Below are positions 36,507-49,800 of a stretch of 64,000 bases of DNA, one piece after another. This stretch comes from Anseranas semipalmata (taxonomy: Eukaryota > Chordata > Aves > Anseriformes > Anseranatidae). The DNA is taken from contig VXAA01003138.1 of the NCBI GenBank assembly GCA_013399115.1, positions 206,139 to 270,138 on the forward strand, written 5' to 3'. The position numbers and the translations under genes are program-made. A model generated the notes under the pieces. It had not been told where the DNA came from. It worked only from the letters and a program-made list of their open reading frames with translations, and ran no database searches. The first letter of the stretch is position 1; the number at the start of each line of letters is the position of its first letter.

Positions 36507-39000
36507 GAAGTTGTGATACATGGCACACACTTTTTTCGTACATTTCATGGAACCATAGAAATGCTAATTAGAAGGAAATTCTGGACATATCTAGTCCAGC
36601 TTCCTGCTCAGAGTGGGACTATTGCCAACACTAACCTTATGGTGAGGATTTTTTTTGCACCTGAAAGCTTAATCTGAGACTCCCAAGCCTCAATTTCTGT
36701 TGCTTGCCCCTTGCTTTGCTTTCTGCAAAGAGTGTTTGGCTCTACTGTCATTGTAACTCCCATTCACCTCCTGTTGTTTCTGTTGTTGAGTTTAGTGCTG
36801 TGGCTGTAATACTATTGAGTCTTTCTGTTACTGAGTTTGGTACTATCACAGTATTTAAAATAAAATATCCCTTTTCCATCAATTTGTACAGTTATAAATA
36901 TGATTTAATATACTTTTATATGAACACACATGCATGTGCATACACATAAAATTTGTTTAGATTTGTATAATATATGTCTTTTTGACAATATTGAAAGTAA
37001 TTATAATTTTAGCCTGAAGCAGTCATTTCTTCTTACTTATGGTGATGTCAGAATTATAAGTTTTCATTCATATCCTTCTTTTATACACATATTAGAATCG
37101 AAAACTACATACACATGTAAACATGCACATATAAACATACATATGCTCATTCCATATGCAGTCCAGACACGCCACAGTTTGAAATATTTTATTCAGAAAA
37201 CAATTGCAGCATGGGACCTGTATATTTTTTCCTCTGACAAAGTTGCTTTTCTGGCCTGTGCAAACTTTTGGCTTCAGAGGCACCCATGGAAACATGTGTA
37301 ACTATTTGTGACTACAGTGGGAATCATTTTCCTCTGGGCAAACAGATTTTTTGACTAGAGATGGACATCAGCCATGCAGATCAGATCCAAATAAGGAATT
37401 GAGAAGATTGAAACTTCCACTTACTGCATGTTGGATCCAGAATTTTAATTTAACCCATTACAAAGATAGGGACTGTTTATGAAATACACGTACTGATCCA
37501 TCTGGATGTTATTTGCATCTGTGATTTAGTTAAGGGTCTCATTTACATTTTATATTTGAATTCAAGAAACTCTTTAAAACACTCAGCTAAGTACCATTGG
37601 GATGGAGAAATCATTCCACCAGAATAGTCTAAAAAGTCAGACTGCAGCAAAATTATAAAACGATTAGATTGTTCATACCATTACAGAGAAAAGTTTTTTG
37701 AAAATGAGAAAAAAAAAAAACTCAGAACAAAAGCCACTTACAAAATATGATGCCAAACATGTTTTCTAGGTATGGTAAATGAGTTTTGAAATCTTTGGAT
37801 ACGAAAACACATATTTTATTTCTAGAAATAAGACAGCTTTCCCTCCAAGTTTTTTTTTTTTTTTCTATTGGCTTTGTTTTCTGTTTGTTTGTTTGTTTTT
37901 GTAGATGAATGCAAAACATAATCTAATTTTTTGGTTACTCATGGGGACAGTAAAGATCTTTGTTGTTGCACAAAAACAGATATCACTGTAAGTTATAAAA
38001 ACATTCTTGTCTGGAGTCCAGGGGCTATTTTATTAAATGCTGATGCAGGGAAAAATATATAGGGAAAATCATTTTAACATATATAAGGATTTATTCCACT
38101 AGAGAGGAGGATGATGATAATACCTAGCTTTTCAACAGCAGAGCTTACTTTCCTTCAGCATCATAAAGAAGATTAATATTTTTATTCCCATTTTGCAGAG
38201 GGAGTACCTAACTCCAAGAAAAACAAGTCCTAATTACATTACAAAAATTGTCTCTAGTCTTGAGATTAAATATAACCATATCATATATGCCATATGATAA
38301 AATATATTGTTAGCATTGTTCTTTAACCTTGCTTATTCTTAGACATTGTCAGTAAAAAGACAGTAAAAGCTACATTTACAATGTAATTTACTGCTACAAT
38401 AAAAGGTAGTAGTTAATTCCTGGAAAAAGTAGTGTTTTAAGGGATAATACTATAAATCCAGTGGACCATACACTAAAAATGGCTTGTGCTTTATGAAGGA
38501 GTGGCCTCAAGTATATGACAATCATGTGATATAACATGGTAGTACCCAGTAATAGTATAGTTGCTCTAAGACAAAAGGGCAGCTTGTGGTTTGCAGTAGC
38601 AGGCTTATGTCTTGCAAAGCAGGTTGGAGTGACTCGTGAGATCTGAAAGAAAACCTAGGCTAAATGTTTAGTTTAAAACCACAGAAGGGTTTGGTTTTTT
38701 GTTTTTTGTTGGTTTTTTTTTTGGTATAAAATGTCTGTGTGTAACTACTATGCACATCCCATCCTCCTTCAGTCCAGTGGATGCCATTCATGACAACAGT
38801 AGCACATTTTAGCACGTAGTGTGAGTTGTATGTACATTGATCTTTAGATTCTGAGATTAAAGATGCCCTCTACGTAGATGGATATCCCTACTTATAACTA
38901 TTATATTAGATTTACAGCATACAATTTTGAGTATAATAATATGATTGCAAGAGTTTTCATAATATCAATAGTAACACTGGACCTATAGAGGAATAGAGGT

Positions 39001-39092
39001 TGGTTTTTTTTTTTGTTTTTTTTTTTTTGGTTTGGTTTGGTTCGGTTTTGGCTTTTTGTTTTTTTTTTGTTTTTTNTGGGGGGGGGGGGGGG
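39001..39092. repeat. T/G low-complexity block ending in G15, with an N
   Basis: T runs broken by single or double G (TTTGGTTTGG-like), then an N at 39076, one T, and 15 consecutive G (39078-39092). The abrupt switch from poly-T to poly-G across an N suggests poor base calling or a misjoined homopolymer. Confidence 0.85.
39076..39076. other. Single-N assembly break
   Basis: One ambiguous base between poly-T and poly-G; it may stand for an unresolved length. Confidence 0.9.
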
Positions 39093-39204
39093 CAGACAAC
39101 TAACTATTTAAAAGGAACAAAGGAAATAAGATTATAATTTCAGCAGGATCATTAATAAATTATGACCATTACATGGTAGATACCTCACCAACTCAGAGCA
39201 AAAT

Positions 39205-40155
39205 GAGCGGAGTAGCCCAGGAGTCAACACAGGGTCCACTCCTGTTTAATGATATGGATGATGTGGTAGAGTGCACCTTCAGTAAATTCACAGATGACAC
39301 GAAACTGGGGGGAGTGGCTGACTCACCAGAGGGCCATGCTGCCATCCAGAGGGACCTCAACAGGCTGGAGAGGTAGGTTGACAAAAATCTCATGAAGTTC
39401 AGCAACGAGAAGTGCGGACTCTTGCACCTGGGGAGGAACAACCCCAGGCACCAGTACATGTTGAGGGCCACACAGCTGGAGGTCAGCTCTGCGCAAAATG
39501 ACTTAGGGGTACTTGTGGACACCAAGCTGAGCATGAGTCAGCAATGTGCCCTTGCCACTAAGAAGACTAACAGCATTCTTGGTTGCATTAGGCAGAGTGT
39601 TGCCAGCAGGTCAAGAGAGGTGATCCTTCTTTTCTTAGTGCTGATGAGGCCACACATGGATTATCCAGTTCTGGGTCCTCCAGTACAGGAGAGACATGGA
39701 CATACTCAAAAGGGTCCAACATAAGGCCACCAAGATGATCAAGGGACTGGAGCACCTCTCCAGAGGCTGAGAAATTTGGGATTGTTCAGCCTGGAGAACA
39801 GGAGACTCAGGGGGGATCTTAGCAAGTGCATAAATACTTGAAGGGAGGGTGCAAAGAGGATGGAGACAGACTCTTTTCATTGGTGCCCAGTGCCAGGACA
39901 AGAGGCAATGGACAGAAACTGGAACTCACGAGGTTCCATCTAAACATCAGTAAGCACTTTACTGTGCAGGCGACTGAGCACTGCAACAATTTGACCAGAG
40001 ATGTTGTGGAGTCTCCCTCCTTGGAGATCTCCAGAAACTATCTGGGCATGGTCCCAGGCAACATCCTCTAGGTGACCCTGCTTGAGAAGGGGGGTTGGAC
40101 CAGAGGACCTCCAACAGTCCCTTCCAACCTCAAGCATTCTGTGATTCTGTGATTC
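39205..40155 (+). mobile_element. CR1 LINE, 5'-truncated, with part of RT
   Basis: A 0.95-kb CR1 covering the end of the ORF2 reverse transcriptase to the complete 3' terminus. It starts in the RT block normally reading SGVPQGS (here SGVAQES), followed by the GPLLFN motif. The catalytic box at 39287-39298 reads FTDD, followed by TKLGG; the family usually has FADD, so both aspartates remain. A conserved tryptophan codon has become TAG at 39374-39376, after which the same frame continues (MKFSNEKC...). A frameshift lies before about 39690, since the QRRATKMI-like region is in another frame. It ends with the 3' untranslated tail and ATTCTGTG repeats. It is dead, and older than the copy at 58647. 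Confidence 0.96.
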
Positions 40156-43100
40156 CTCGAAAAGGTCAGTTTCTCTTCCAAAGATCCAGAAATCTAAATA
40201 CAAGAAGTAACATAAAGATGGGAGGCTCCAAGGGAACAATGAAGAAATACTAGCTAGCACTATGACCAGTCATTCAGAAAATAATTTGTGTACATAACAG
40301 CAATTTTTTAATAGTTCTTGGCTATGAAGTTACTTGCTGTCTGAAAACATCAGCAAATAATATTTATTAACAGGACCCATGCCTGTTAATTACCACATTT
40401 TACCTATCTGTGGTATATATGAGATAAATATATAGAGATACAATATTTAATCAATATATACCTCAGCACAAAGTAAGAAACTTGTTTATCAAATTTAGAT
40501 AATTTGTGTCTTCTGTACTGGTTTTGTCCTGGTGTTCACTTAAGATAAATTTTCAAATACCAGCATTGGTATTTTTCAGGAGGGGTCAGTGAAGTTTATA
40601 AAACTGGAAAAAAATAAGGTGCCTCTTCAAAATCCTTGAAATAGAGAGAGGGAGCACCTGTAAATACAAAAGAAATATTTAACATGGGTGTCCATAAGAG
40701 TAAGATCATACAATGAAAATAAATTAAATGGAACATGGAAAAATAGATATTGATTTAAATATTGATAAAAATACAGATAGTAATATATTGTTACAAAGTC
40801 TGTTCAGGGATAATTTCAAGAATGGCTTGACTTTTAAAAATTAATTTTGTTGTTTTGCCAAGATCAATAAGTCCTTGAGTATGAATGACTCTTATTTAAT
40901 AAAGAAAAAAATTAACTATAGCATCTAACTTTTATAAGTTCTTATAGTCCAACTTTACAACCTTTCCTTCACTTACAATGAATTTAAGTTCTAAGGTGAT
41001 GCTGGCTTTCCTCTCGTACCTCATTTGATACCAACTTTAACTTCTGTCATGCCTAAATGTACTGGTGCATAATAGATGAATTTCCTCTTGCATAACTTAG
41101 AAGTAATTCAGTTGAATAGGTTTGTCTTTGTGTATTAACTGTATAGCAGAGCAAGGACATTGTCTAAATTTTCATGACATTTACTCCAGTAAGCTTTTAT
41201 GTAGTGAACAGAGTTAGGGAATACAGGGGGAAAACTGCAGACAAAAGCAATGGCCAAAACACTTCATTTCCCTGTTACAGACTACATCCAATGGGTTAAA
41301 ATCGTGAGATCACTGTGTGCAGAAAGGATGTTGCATCATTACCTGACTGAATTCCCACCAGAAATAATGTCAAGATGAAGAGGAATGTGGGGAAGAATAA
41401 GTTAGAAAAGCCAGAGATGAAGTCATTCCCTCCTTCAGGCATTTCATGAAGACAGTGAGGACAGAAGAGCAGTTGTTGCAGGAGCAACATGATAATAAGA
41501 GACAGTTACCCCCAGAAGGAGATTGGGGTGGACTGATTGAGTGTCTATGTCTTTTCATTGGATACAGAAGTTTCTTTGGAAGACATCTATCTTAGGTTAA
41601 GTTGAAGGTTTGATGCTTTGTGACATGAATCTCAATCTTAGTTTCATATGGGTCCTTTGCATGAAGAGTAGGAAATACTGGTCTGGCCTGGGAATAGAAG
41701 TATTCTTTCATGTAGTATCAGCTCACTATCAAGAAATAAACATCTGATGTTCATTATTTTATTGCAGGAATTTCTTACAAATAAAGAAAGTAAATTATTT
41801 TATATGGCATGTTGTATCCTGCAAAATGTTCTTGCTTAGAACTGGTAGGACAGGGTCTCAGGGAGGATTTTTCTTTTAGTACATCAGGAAGTCTGAGGGT
41901 TCAAAGACTTGAAGTGAAGCTCTGTAATCTTTTTTGAAGACTGCAACATTAGCCACAGAGTGTGTTCCTCTCCATCAAGTGGTTACTACACATTCTAGGG
42001 GATCTGCGACTGAGTGAGAGCAGGACACATGTTCTCAGCTTGTGGAGCTGGCACAGCTATGCTGCAGTGACACAGATCCTGAGGGACCTTGGAGAAACTG
42101 AACACAAACATGCATTTTAGGAGTGTCTGAGTGGGAGTAGGGTGTTTAGCTGCACCCACCCTCTATATTTTAAGTCATAGAGCTGAAAACACCCAACAAA
42201 AACAAAGAACGGGCCATGATATTCAAACACTTCAGTAAAGATTTAGATTCCCTGGGGTTTATTTCCAGCTGTCAGAAAAACAAACTCCTACTGGCATGTG
42301 AGCTAAAGCAATAAAAACAGCACTTACACAACAGGCAGACATTAGGTAGTGATGCTTGTTTCTTCCATTATACTTAAATGCGATTGTTCCAGCCACAAAC
42401 AAGCTCCCTGCACTGTAGTTGGCTGCATTTACTAATGATAGGCCTATCTCAATATTTTAAAGGTAGATGTGCCCACATACAACTGCTGTTATGGCTCTTG
42501 ATTGACAACTTGCTGCAGTGTTTAGTGTTCTTCTTAGGCCCCATGACTCAAAAAACGTCAAGTAAACTGAGATCTTTTCATGGGGCTCCTTGAAGACTGA
42601 ATATCTGACCTTCATTTCCAGGTTGCTGATGAGGATTTCATCACCTTCCTGTGCCACACAGGGTGCATCCACTCTCTGACTACACTCACTTCCAGTCCAC
42701 AGGTCACTGTCAAGACTGAGCTGTGTATATCACAGGGTAAGGTGTATAGAGATGCTTTTCCTTTTTTTGAGAGAAAGGAATTACCCTATGTTTAGCTGTG
42801 TAGTTCTCAGCATGGACAGAGAGGGAAGGACAACACATAAGATTATCTAAAACAGGGCTGCCATCAGATATGTGTTCATTGCTAAAGCATGTCAGTAAGG
42901 ATTATTCAGTCTTAGCACAGCAGTTTGCACAGCTGCTTGGACAAACTGTCTTCCTATCTATGGCTTTTGGGGAGATGTGGAGAACTCCAGCAGAGAAAAT
43001 AAACATTTGTGGCATTCAACAAGGAAGTGTGCCTCTTGGTTAAATTCTCCTGATCTGTGCCGAGCTTTGATTTCAGCCTTGATTGGTTGGCTCTAACAGT

Positions 43101-43353
43101 TTGCGTAGCAGACAGAGAAACTGATTTCTTTAGGATTCTTCTTTTGGGAAACTCAGCCCCAGCTGAGATGACATTAAAACCTGAAAGCTAGTTTTAAAAA
43201 TCCAAAGTAACAGAGATTGCCCAACCCACTTGCAATGGTGAAGCTCACAATAAAAATGTTTCTTCGTGTAGTGCTTGCATTGCTGGACTATTTGCCAGTG
43301 GCTTTTCTGCCCCAGAAGTTATTTATCCCCAAAAGTGTATTCATTGCATAAAA

Positions 43354-43358
43354 NNNNN
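43354..43358. other. Assembly gap (5 N)
   Basis: Five Ns within ordinary sequence; true length unknown. Confidence 0.95.
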
Positions 43359-43701
43359 GTCAGAAAACAGTTATTATTTACTGTGTGTCAGCACATAGAC
43401 CTGCATTACACTTAATTTTAATATTCAATTTCTGGTGAATGGGGAAAGAAGTTGATTAGGCATGTTAGTGAGATGCAGTAGAAATACCGGTTCTTCTTGT
43501 GTTTCAACCAATAACAGGTTTCAGTAGGGAAAGGTGAATTAAGTCAATCAGCTGTTTACTTTCTGATTCCTCCAGGAGATAGTAAAATGCTACTGTGTGT
43601 TAGTGGTTAAGAAGCCAAAGAGCTTGGTATTCAAACAATATCAGCATAAAGAACAACTGGGCCAAGAACCAGACACGGTAGTTTGTTTCCTTATTTTTAT
43701 A

Positions 43702-43922
43702 TTATCTCTTTTTCTTTGACAATTGCATAGCTACACCCAGAAAAGCAGTAATTATATCCAGAACCCATAGAGGTCCCTCATAACATGAAAATGTTGTGAC
43801 ATCATAGTCCTTGGTTAAGGAAATTATAATGATGGCAAAGATTAAAGCCACAGTGTAAGACAGGCAAGGGAAGAGAAGAGCCTCAGAGGAGAGTTTCTTG
43901 TTCAAAAAAGCACAAAACCTTT
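43702..43922 (-). other. Candidate terminal coding exon, membrane-type (weak)
   Basis: Read on the minus strand, a pyrimidine-rich acceptor (CCATTCTCTCTCAAAACAG) ends at 43923. The next 221 nt hold two phase bases, then 72 open codons to TAA at 43702-43704. The peptide begins RFCAFLNKKLSSE and contains two hydrophobic stretches (around YTVALIFAIIIISL and WVLDIITAFLGVAM) joined by an acidic, Cys-containing loop. It ends SKKKR, which fits a KKXX ER-retrieval signal. The frame has no suitable ATG start, so it could only be an exon. I do not recognise the family, and AT-rich DNA often gives hydrophobic frames by chance. Confidence 0.22.
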
Positions 43923-45594
43923 CTGTTTTGAGAGAGAATGGTTAAAAGGTAAGTCACCTTGATTTTACAATGTTTCTTTGCATGGGGGTGTTTTTGCAAA
44001 CATTTTTCGGTTGATGTAGGTTTAAAACCACTCATGGGTAAGGTAGAAGAGAAGAAATAATGAGAAACAAATTCAGTGGAAAAACAAGTGTTGATGGTGT
44101 GACTAGGCAATGAAGTAAATTTATGAACTGATTTGATCATGGATATTAGCACCTCCTTTCCTTCCAGTGTGAGTCAGGGTGAACATAAACATCACAGCTA
44201 TGTGGAAAAATGTACTACTGTGAAAAAAAAAAAAAATCTTTTGCAAGAGTTTTTTTTATTGTTTTGATATTTTTTAAGCAAAAAGCAGTTGAAATAGTTG
44301 TCCCATTACAGTTCAGAAAAGGAGAAGGAATAAATGAGCACTAAACACAGTGTGTGACACACCAATAAATTTCTAACTGAAATGCTATTAAGATATTAAA
44401 GATACAATTTTTATTAAGCTACCAATGAACCATGATCCACAGTTATAAATTATACTGTGATAGGACAAAATCAGTTCTTGACTCAAGCTTTGCTAATTTT
44501 CTAACATTTTTGGGATGACATTGGAAATGCTCTTCCCTACCAAACTTGAAACAGTCTAGCATTTTCACAGACAAATACACATCTTTTTGTCCTTTCCTAT
44601 AGAACAGAAAGCCAAAACGAGAAAACAGTTTTGTGATGGTGGTAGTAATACACAGTATTTGTCATGAGATTGTCTAAGAGAGACATTTGTCAAACATTTA
44701 ATGTCTAGAAATGACATGAAGTGACTGTTATTTTAATGGTAGATTCACTTTGCTTTTCATTTTTAAATAAATAAATTTAATTAGGTAAAATTCCAACACT
44801 GGTGAACACTGGTCATTTCACTATCAGTTCCTCAGTCAAATCCTAGGTTTTCTTTGTTTGAGCCATATGTTTACTCCTTTGTGCATTATAACAATCTTGT
44901 TTCTGTATGTTCTTTGGAGCTGGCAGATAACTAAGAGAGCTTGAATTCCAAAGCAGAGTCAAAATTAACTTTATACCCATGACTAATGTCAAATCTGAAC
45001 TCTATCTAATAGAAATATTGAGTAACCTCATGTTAATCTCTTTTTGATGCCAGCTATGGCCAGCTATAATAGCTGAGGTCAGATCACTATCCCTCATGTA
45101 TATAACCTCCTCCCACAGAGTTTTCTTTGGTAAAGAACTATAGTGAGGAAGAACCCCACTTCTAGTTCAGGCTGGCCTGGTACAATGAAGTTAAAAAAAA
45201 TTATATACACCCTGTCATTTAAAAGTCCTTGACTCACGTTTGTGGGAATTCAACAGGGCTTAATTTTTAAATTGGTGGATGTTTGTTTTCAAGATACTTT
45301 CATCTATTTATATATTCTAAGGTTTTCTTGATCAACCAATTTTTAAAACATAAAAAGTAGATAGGCATGTGGGTAGCAGAACATGTAAGCAAAAATTTTT
45401 AGTCATTATCTTAAACTGTGTAAGGACTTCCCCCAAACTCTGTTCTTAGAAAGAGAACAAGCAGACACAGCTATGACTAGATTTTTCTTCCTGAGAGCAG
45501 AAAATTACATGATGTAAATATTGTTTTTTATTGTACAGATCTGCTGTAACGAAGAAAAATGCACACAATATTACATTTTCTCTACTATAAAATG

Positions 45595-45609
45595 AAAAAA
45601 AAAAAAAAA
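45595..45609. repeat. Poly-A (15)
   Basis: Homopolymer run in A-rich context. Confidence 0.9.
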
Positions 45610-45994
45610 GTTACTATAAAAAAGTCTAATCCTTAGCCTGTGTTGTATAAACCTAAAGCAGTGGTAATCAACCTTGATGCGTGACTAAGGCACACATCTG
45701 TCTATATGATTTATGACAGAACACAATCAGAGAATAAATTGTTCTTTTTCTTACAGAAAGAAATATAGTTCCCTGTAAGACAATATTTTGCTCTACAATG
45801 AAGCATAGCACTTTTTGTTTTCGTATTTTCTTTTCCACTATGTTTTCTAAGAGCTACACATCTACATGATTTGGTTTCTTAGCAGTCATAGAAATCCTTA
45901 TCAGCCTCTCTTGTGCAGAGAGTCGGAGTTGTTCTTGATGTCAGAGAAATGTTTTAATCTGTTTTATTTCTAATGAAGGAACAATAGTCTACCT

Positions 45995-46012
45995 AATAAT
46001 AATAATAATAAT
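45995..46012. repeat. (TAA)n microsatellite
   Basis: Six TAA-type units. Confidence 0.9.
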
Positions 46013-46652
46013 GTTTTTTTAAATAAACATCAAGGAAATTAAGTCTTTTTTTCTTTTTTTTTTTAAATTTTTAATTTCTGTACAACAGATTAGTTTATGT
46101 AAATAGAGCAACATTTATTTTTAAAAATGATCTTTAATCTTCAACACATTTCTAACGGCTAATAAGAACTGCAACTCCGTGTTTATTTCACAAAATTTCC
46201 AATAAAACTACCAGCTGTAGTCAGGACATATAGGGAAGTCAGCATGGACAGTATCACTATTGGGATTCAATGGAGATCATCTAATTAAGCTAACATCAAC
46301 TACTGAATAATTACCAGATTACTTTTCCTTAATATAGATACAGGTTGTGTTCAAAGCTGTAAGCTTTTAGGTGAGACTTCATACTTTTTCGTCTAAAGGG
46401 TGTGTTCTTATAAGTACAGGATCACTTGAGTTAAAACAGAAGGTCTTGAAATGTTTGCACTAAAGTCAGTGACAAGATTTTCACTGACTTCAGGTGTATA
46501 TTGCTAAGTTATTTAAGACTTGATGTTTTCAGATTGCCTGGAGTCTTTATTATTGACTGCATTTCAATGAAGGTCAAGGTTATTGAACACCAATTAACAT
46601 CTCTAAAGTGCAGGGAATGACAGAGCATGGTAGCAGAATATTTCACTGAATT

Positions 46653-46668
46653 AAAAAAAAAAAAAAAA
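46653..46668. repeat. Poly-A (16)
   Basis: Homopolymer run of 16 A. Confidence 0.9.
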
Positions 46669-46729
46669 CACTCATTGAAGACCTTAAAATACTTGATCTT
46701 TTCCTCACTGTTGGTCTTTTTTTACACAG

Positions 46730-46820
46730 TTGTAATAAATCACTTTCAAAGGTGTATCTCACCAAGCCAGTTTATGCTACTGGTGCTGGCTGGACCTGCC
46801 AAACTAACAAGGAATATTAC
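46730..46820 (+). other. Candidate internal coding exon (weak)
   Basis: A strong acceptor (TTGGTCTTTTTTTACACAG, AG at 46728-46729) and a GTAAGA donor at 46821 bound 91 nt. With one phase base, 30 codons are open (start CNKSLSKVYLTK, end TNKEYY), ending on a codon boundary. The same frame stays open past the donor to a TGA at about 46932. I do not recognise the peptide. Good splice signals and an open frame of this size occur by chance in long introns, so confidence is low. Confidence 0.2.
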
Positions 46821-49800
46821 GTAAGAGACTCCTACGTAAAATTTCTGGATCCCTGCCTCAGGGAGGAAGCAAACTGTGCTTATGTATTTGTCACATTTAA
46901 TGACCTTTTCAGAAGGAAATCGCGTGTCCTGTGACATCTATCTGCAGGAAAGCTGACTTAATAAAGAAAAGGAAGGTCTTGCATCAGTGAGAACATAGTC
47001 AATTAGTAATTTTACATTCATGCCAAAGTTATGTGGTGATGTTTATACAACAGTCTATTTAGATGGGCCTAAAGGAAGTTTATCAAAAGTAGGAGGCATG
47101 GCAGATGGAGTCATTCACTGCCTTTGCTGTAAGTTAAATACCCCATAGCATTACATTAAGTTAATCTACAGTTATATCTGCTACTGCATCTCTATCATTC
47201 ATCCTGGAACCTTAATCACATGGTGATCAGAAATGTCATAAACAAGTTTGCATATGGAAGAAATGTAGCCACTCCACTTCATGGAATTTTACTGGGAAGG
47301 CATAAACCAAAAGAGATCAAAATAGAATATTTATCTTGATAAATGATTAGTCTAATGACAGAATAAAACAAATGTTAAAAGACCCAAGCAGAGCCAATGA
47401 AAGATACCAGTTTAGAAACTACTTTCTATTCTGTTAAAATTTGTAATATACACTAACAGAAGGTTTTTACTATTTTTCTTCCTCCAAATTCCAGTATTTA
47501 CCAGGGTATTCAAACAGAGTGAAATTCATACCAGGATGACAAGATGAGTCTGTCATTCGTGTCCCTGTTTCTCTCCCAAATACCAGAAAATGTAATCTCT
47601 CCATCTTAAAACCAACTGAAATGGATATACATCTATATAGGAAAGATATAGTCAAAGACAGAGGAAAAGAGTTTAAAAATATGAATCAGACAGGGGATAC
47701 CAGATACTGCAAAGTACTAAAATGATCAAGTATAAGTCTGGGCTCCTGGTAATGCCAGAATGATTTAATATCAAATATCTTGGAGACCTCTGCTCAAGGG
47801 TAAAAGCATGTTCCAAAGCCTATTACAGTTAATTTAGTCTTTGCTGATACAAGAATCTTTCAATTGTTCTTCACCTTCATAGCATTCTTGCTCCAGCCAG
47901 TATGGGGAGAGAAACTTTTTATCATTATGTTCTCTTTGGAGTAGATTGGGAAACACAGTATTTCCCCACATCAGCCTAAGGAGAACACAATATAGGTCCT
48001 ATTGGATGCAAACACAGCATCTTGCTCCCATGCCTTTCGGCCCCAAAAGTAGCCATTGGCTACCTGTTTTTTAATGCAGCTAGAGCGTAAAACTCTGTTC
48101 TTATTTTCTTAGAAGACCACCCATTAGGTTTTCCCTTTCACTTTTCCAAAGCTGTTTCTCATTGCGAATAATGCGTTTGCCTTTATGTGTACCAGCCAGG
48201 AAAGGCTTTCATTAATAAGGCCAGTTCTGAAAATGTGTGTGTTCATTTTCACCAATAATTTCAAAGACAGTGAAATGTTTCTACATCTCTTTCCCTGTTG
48301 GTGGTATTCCAAAATTTTATGCACACACACAATAATATGTGTAATATAGCTTCTGATAACATTTGTGACAACTGGAGACAATTAAACCCTATTGACAAGA
48401 ATTAATTATACTTTATCCAAACACAAGCAGAAGCTTTGACTGTCTGTGAGTCTAATTTTGAAAAGTCACATTTTCACAAATGCACCTTTGGAAGTGAATT
48501 GGGGACTAAAAATGATATGTATAATAACTTATACCATTTCTCCACTAAAACAATGCTGTTCTCTCAAAAGTTATCACTCGTCATACAATTATTACATCTG
48601 GGATAAAATTTATTTCTGCAGAACACAAAACTATATTTTACATAGCATCTAAATCCTGCTTCCACCTTATCTCAAGGCTTTGTGACAAACAGTCCTAGCA
48701 ATGGGGCAAAGCCAATCATCACCTCTTAGGACTACCTTCTTATGCAAATATTGATGTTTAATGTTAGTGACAAATATCTTTCCGAAAATGTATTCACTTA
48801 TATATCTAGCTTTGTATACTTGATGAGATGTTGTGATAGGACTCTTAAGTCAGGCATAGTCTTGGGATGAGCCTGTCCAAACCTTTTGTTAGAGTGATTA
48901 AAGAACAAAACAAATCTCCAAAACTGGGTTTGATTAGAACAAAACCTGGTGACCCAGAGAAAGCTCAGAGATCTTAGGTGAATGAAACTAAAATAAGATC
49001 ATTTGAAACCTTCCCCCTGAAACTGTATGTTTCAGATCAAGTTCATGTCTCCAGTCAACACTGGGATTCCTAGGTTACCTGGAACGACCTCTTTTTCCAT
49101 TGTTTTTTTGTGTTTGCAGTCTGCTTTTCTCAGGAGCGTCTACCCATGCCACAAACTTAGCTTCCCTTCTCTTGCTTCCTCCCTCAACCCACGAAGCCAC
49201 TCGCAATTGGTGGCATGGATATCGAGTTCCTCATCCCAAGGAAATACAAGCTTTCCTTTCAGAGGGTCCTTCCTCAGCTTGAGCTCAGTAGTTCAGACAA
49301 TGTGAGCTCATGGGATCTTTTCTTACCTAACACTAAGACTTTTTTATCATACATTGTATATAACATATAATGAGGATGGAGTTAAAACAAAAACAACAAT
49401 AAAAAACTTAAATATAGAAGACTTGTTTGATCTGAATTTATTTCAAGTCTGTATAGATCCATTAATCAAAACAGCTCCCCAGACTAACACTTCATATGTG
49501 GAGTTTTCCACAGACAAAACTAGCATAGTAAAGTGTTCACAAAATATCTGCTTAATTTAAAATTGTTATATGTCTGCAAAAGCTCATAGTTCAAAGTTTT
49601 ATTTCTAGATTGGACTTTCCAATGAATACAAGCTAATCATATCCCCCCCCCCAAAAAAATCCCTTCTGCTCCCTTCTTTCCTTTGTCTTGTAAGAAATAA
49701 TAAAATGAGCAGATTTTCCTATTAATATTTTTGCTGTTTTAATAATAGGACACTTAACAGGGTGGTCTGTGCCTTTCAATCCTATAGCAGTTGTTCAGGG

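Larger units (their letters stand above)
23373..39000. other. AT-rich non-coding stretch
   Basis: Mostly unique AT-rich sequence. No gene can be assigned. It holds simple repeats, a perfect hairpin (29224-29248), a 48-bp tandem duplication (31565-31660), one terminal-exon-like segment (27214-27299) and a poly-A tract after AATAAA (33927-33959). Long frames at 32830-33123 (+) and 32972-33379 (-) overlap on opposite strands and are not recognised. Confidence 0.55.

Noticed and set aside
43732..43948. Plus-strand segment between a pyrimidine-rich AG and AAAG|GTAAGT
   Set aside because: All three plus frames contain stops; the minus-strand reading is the better candidate.
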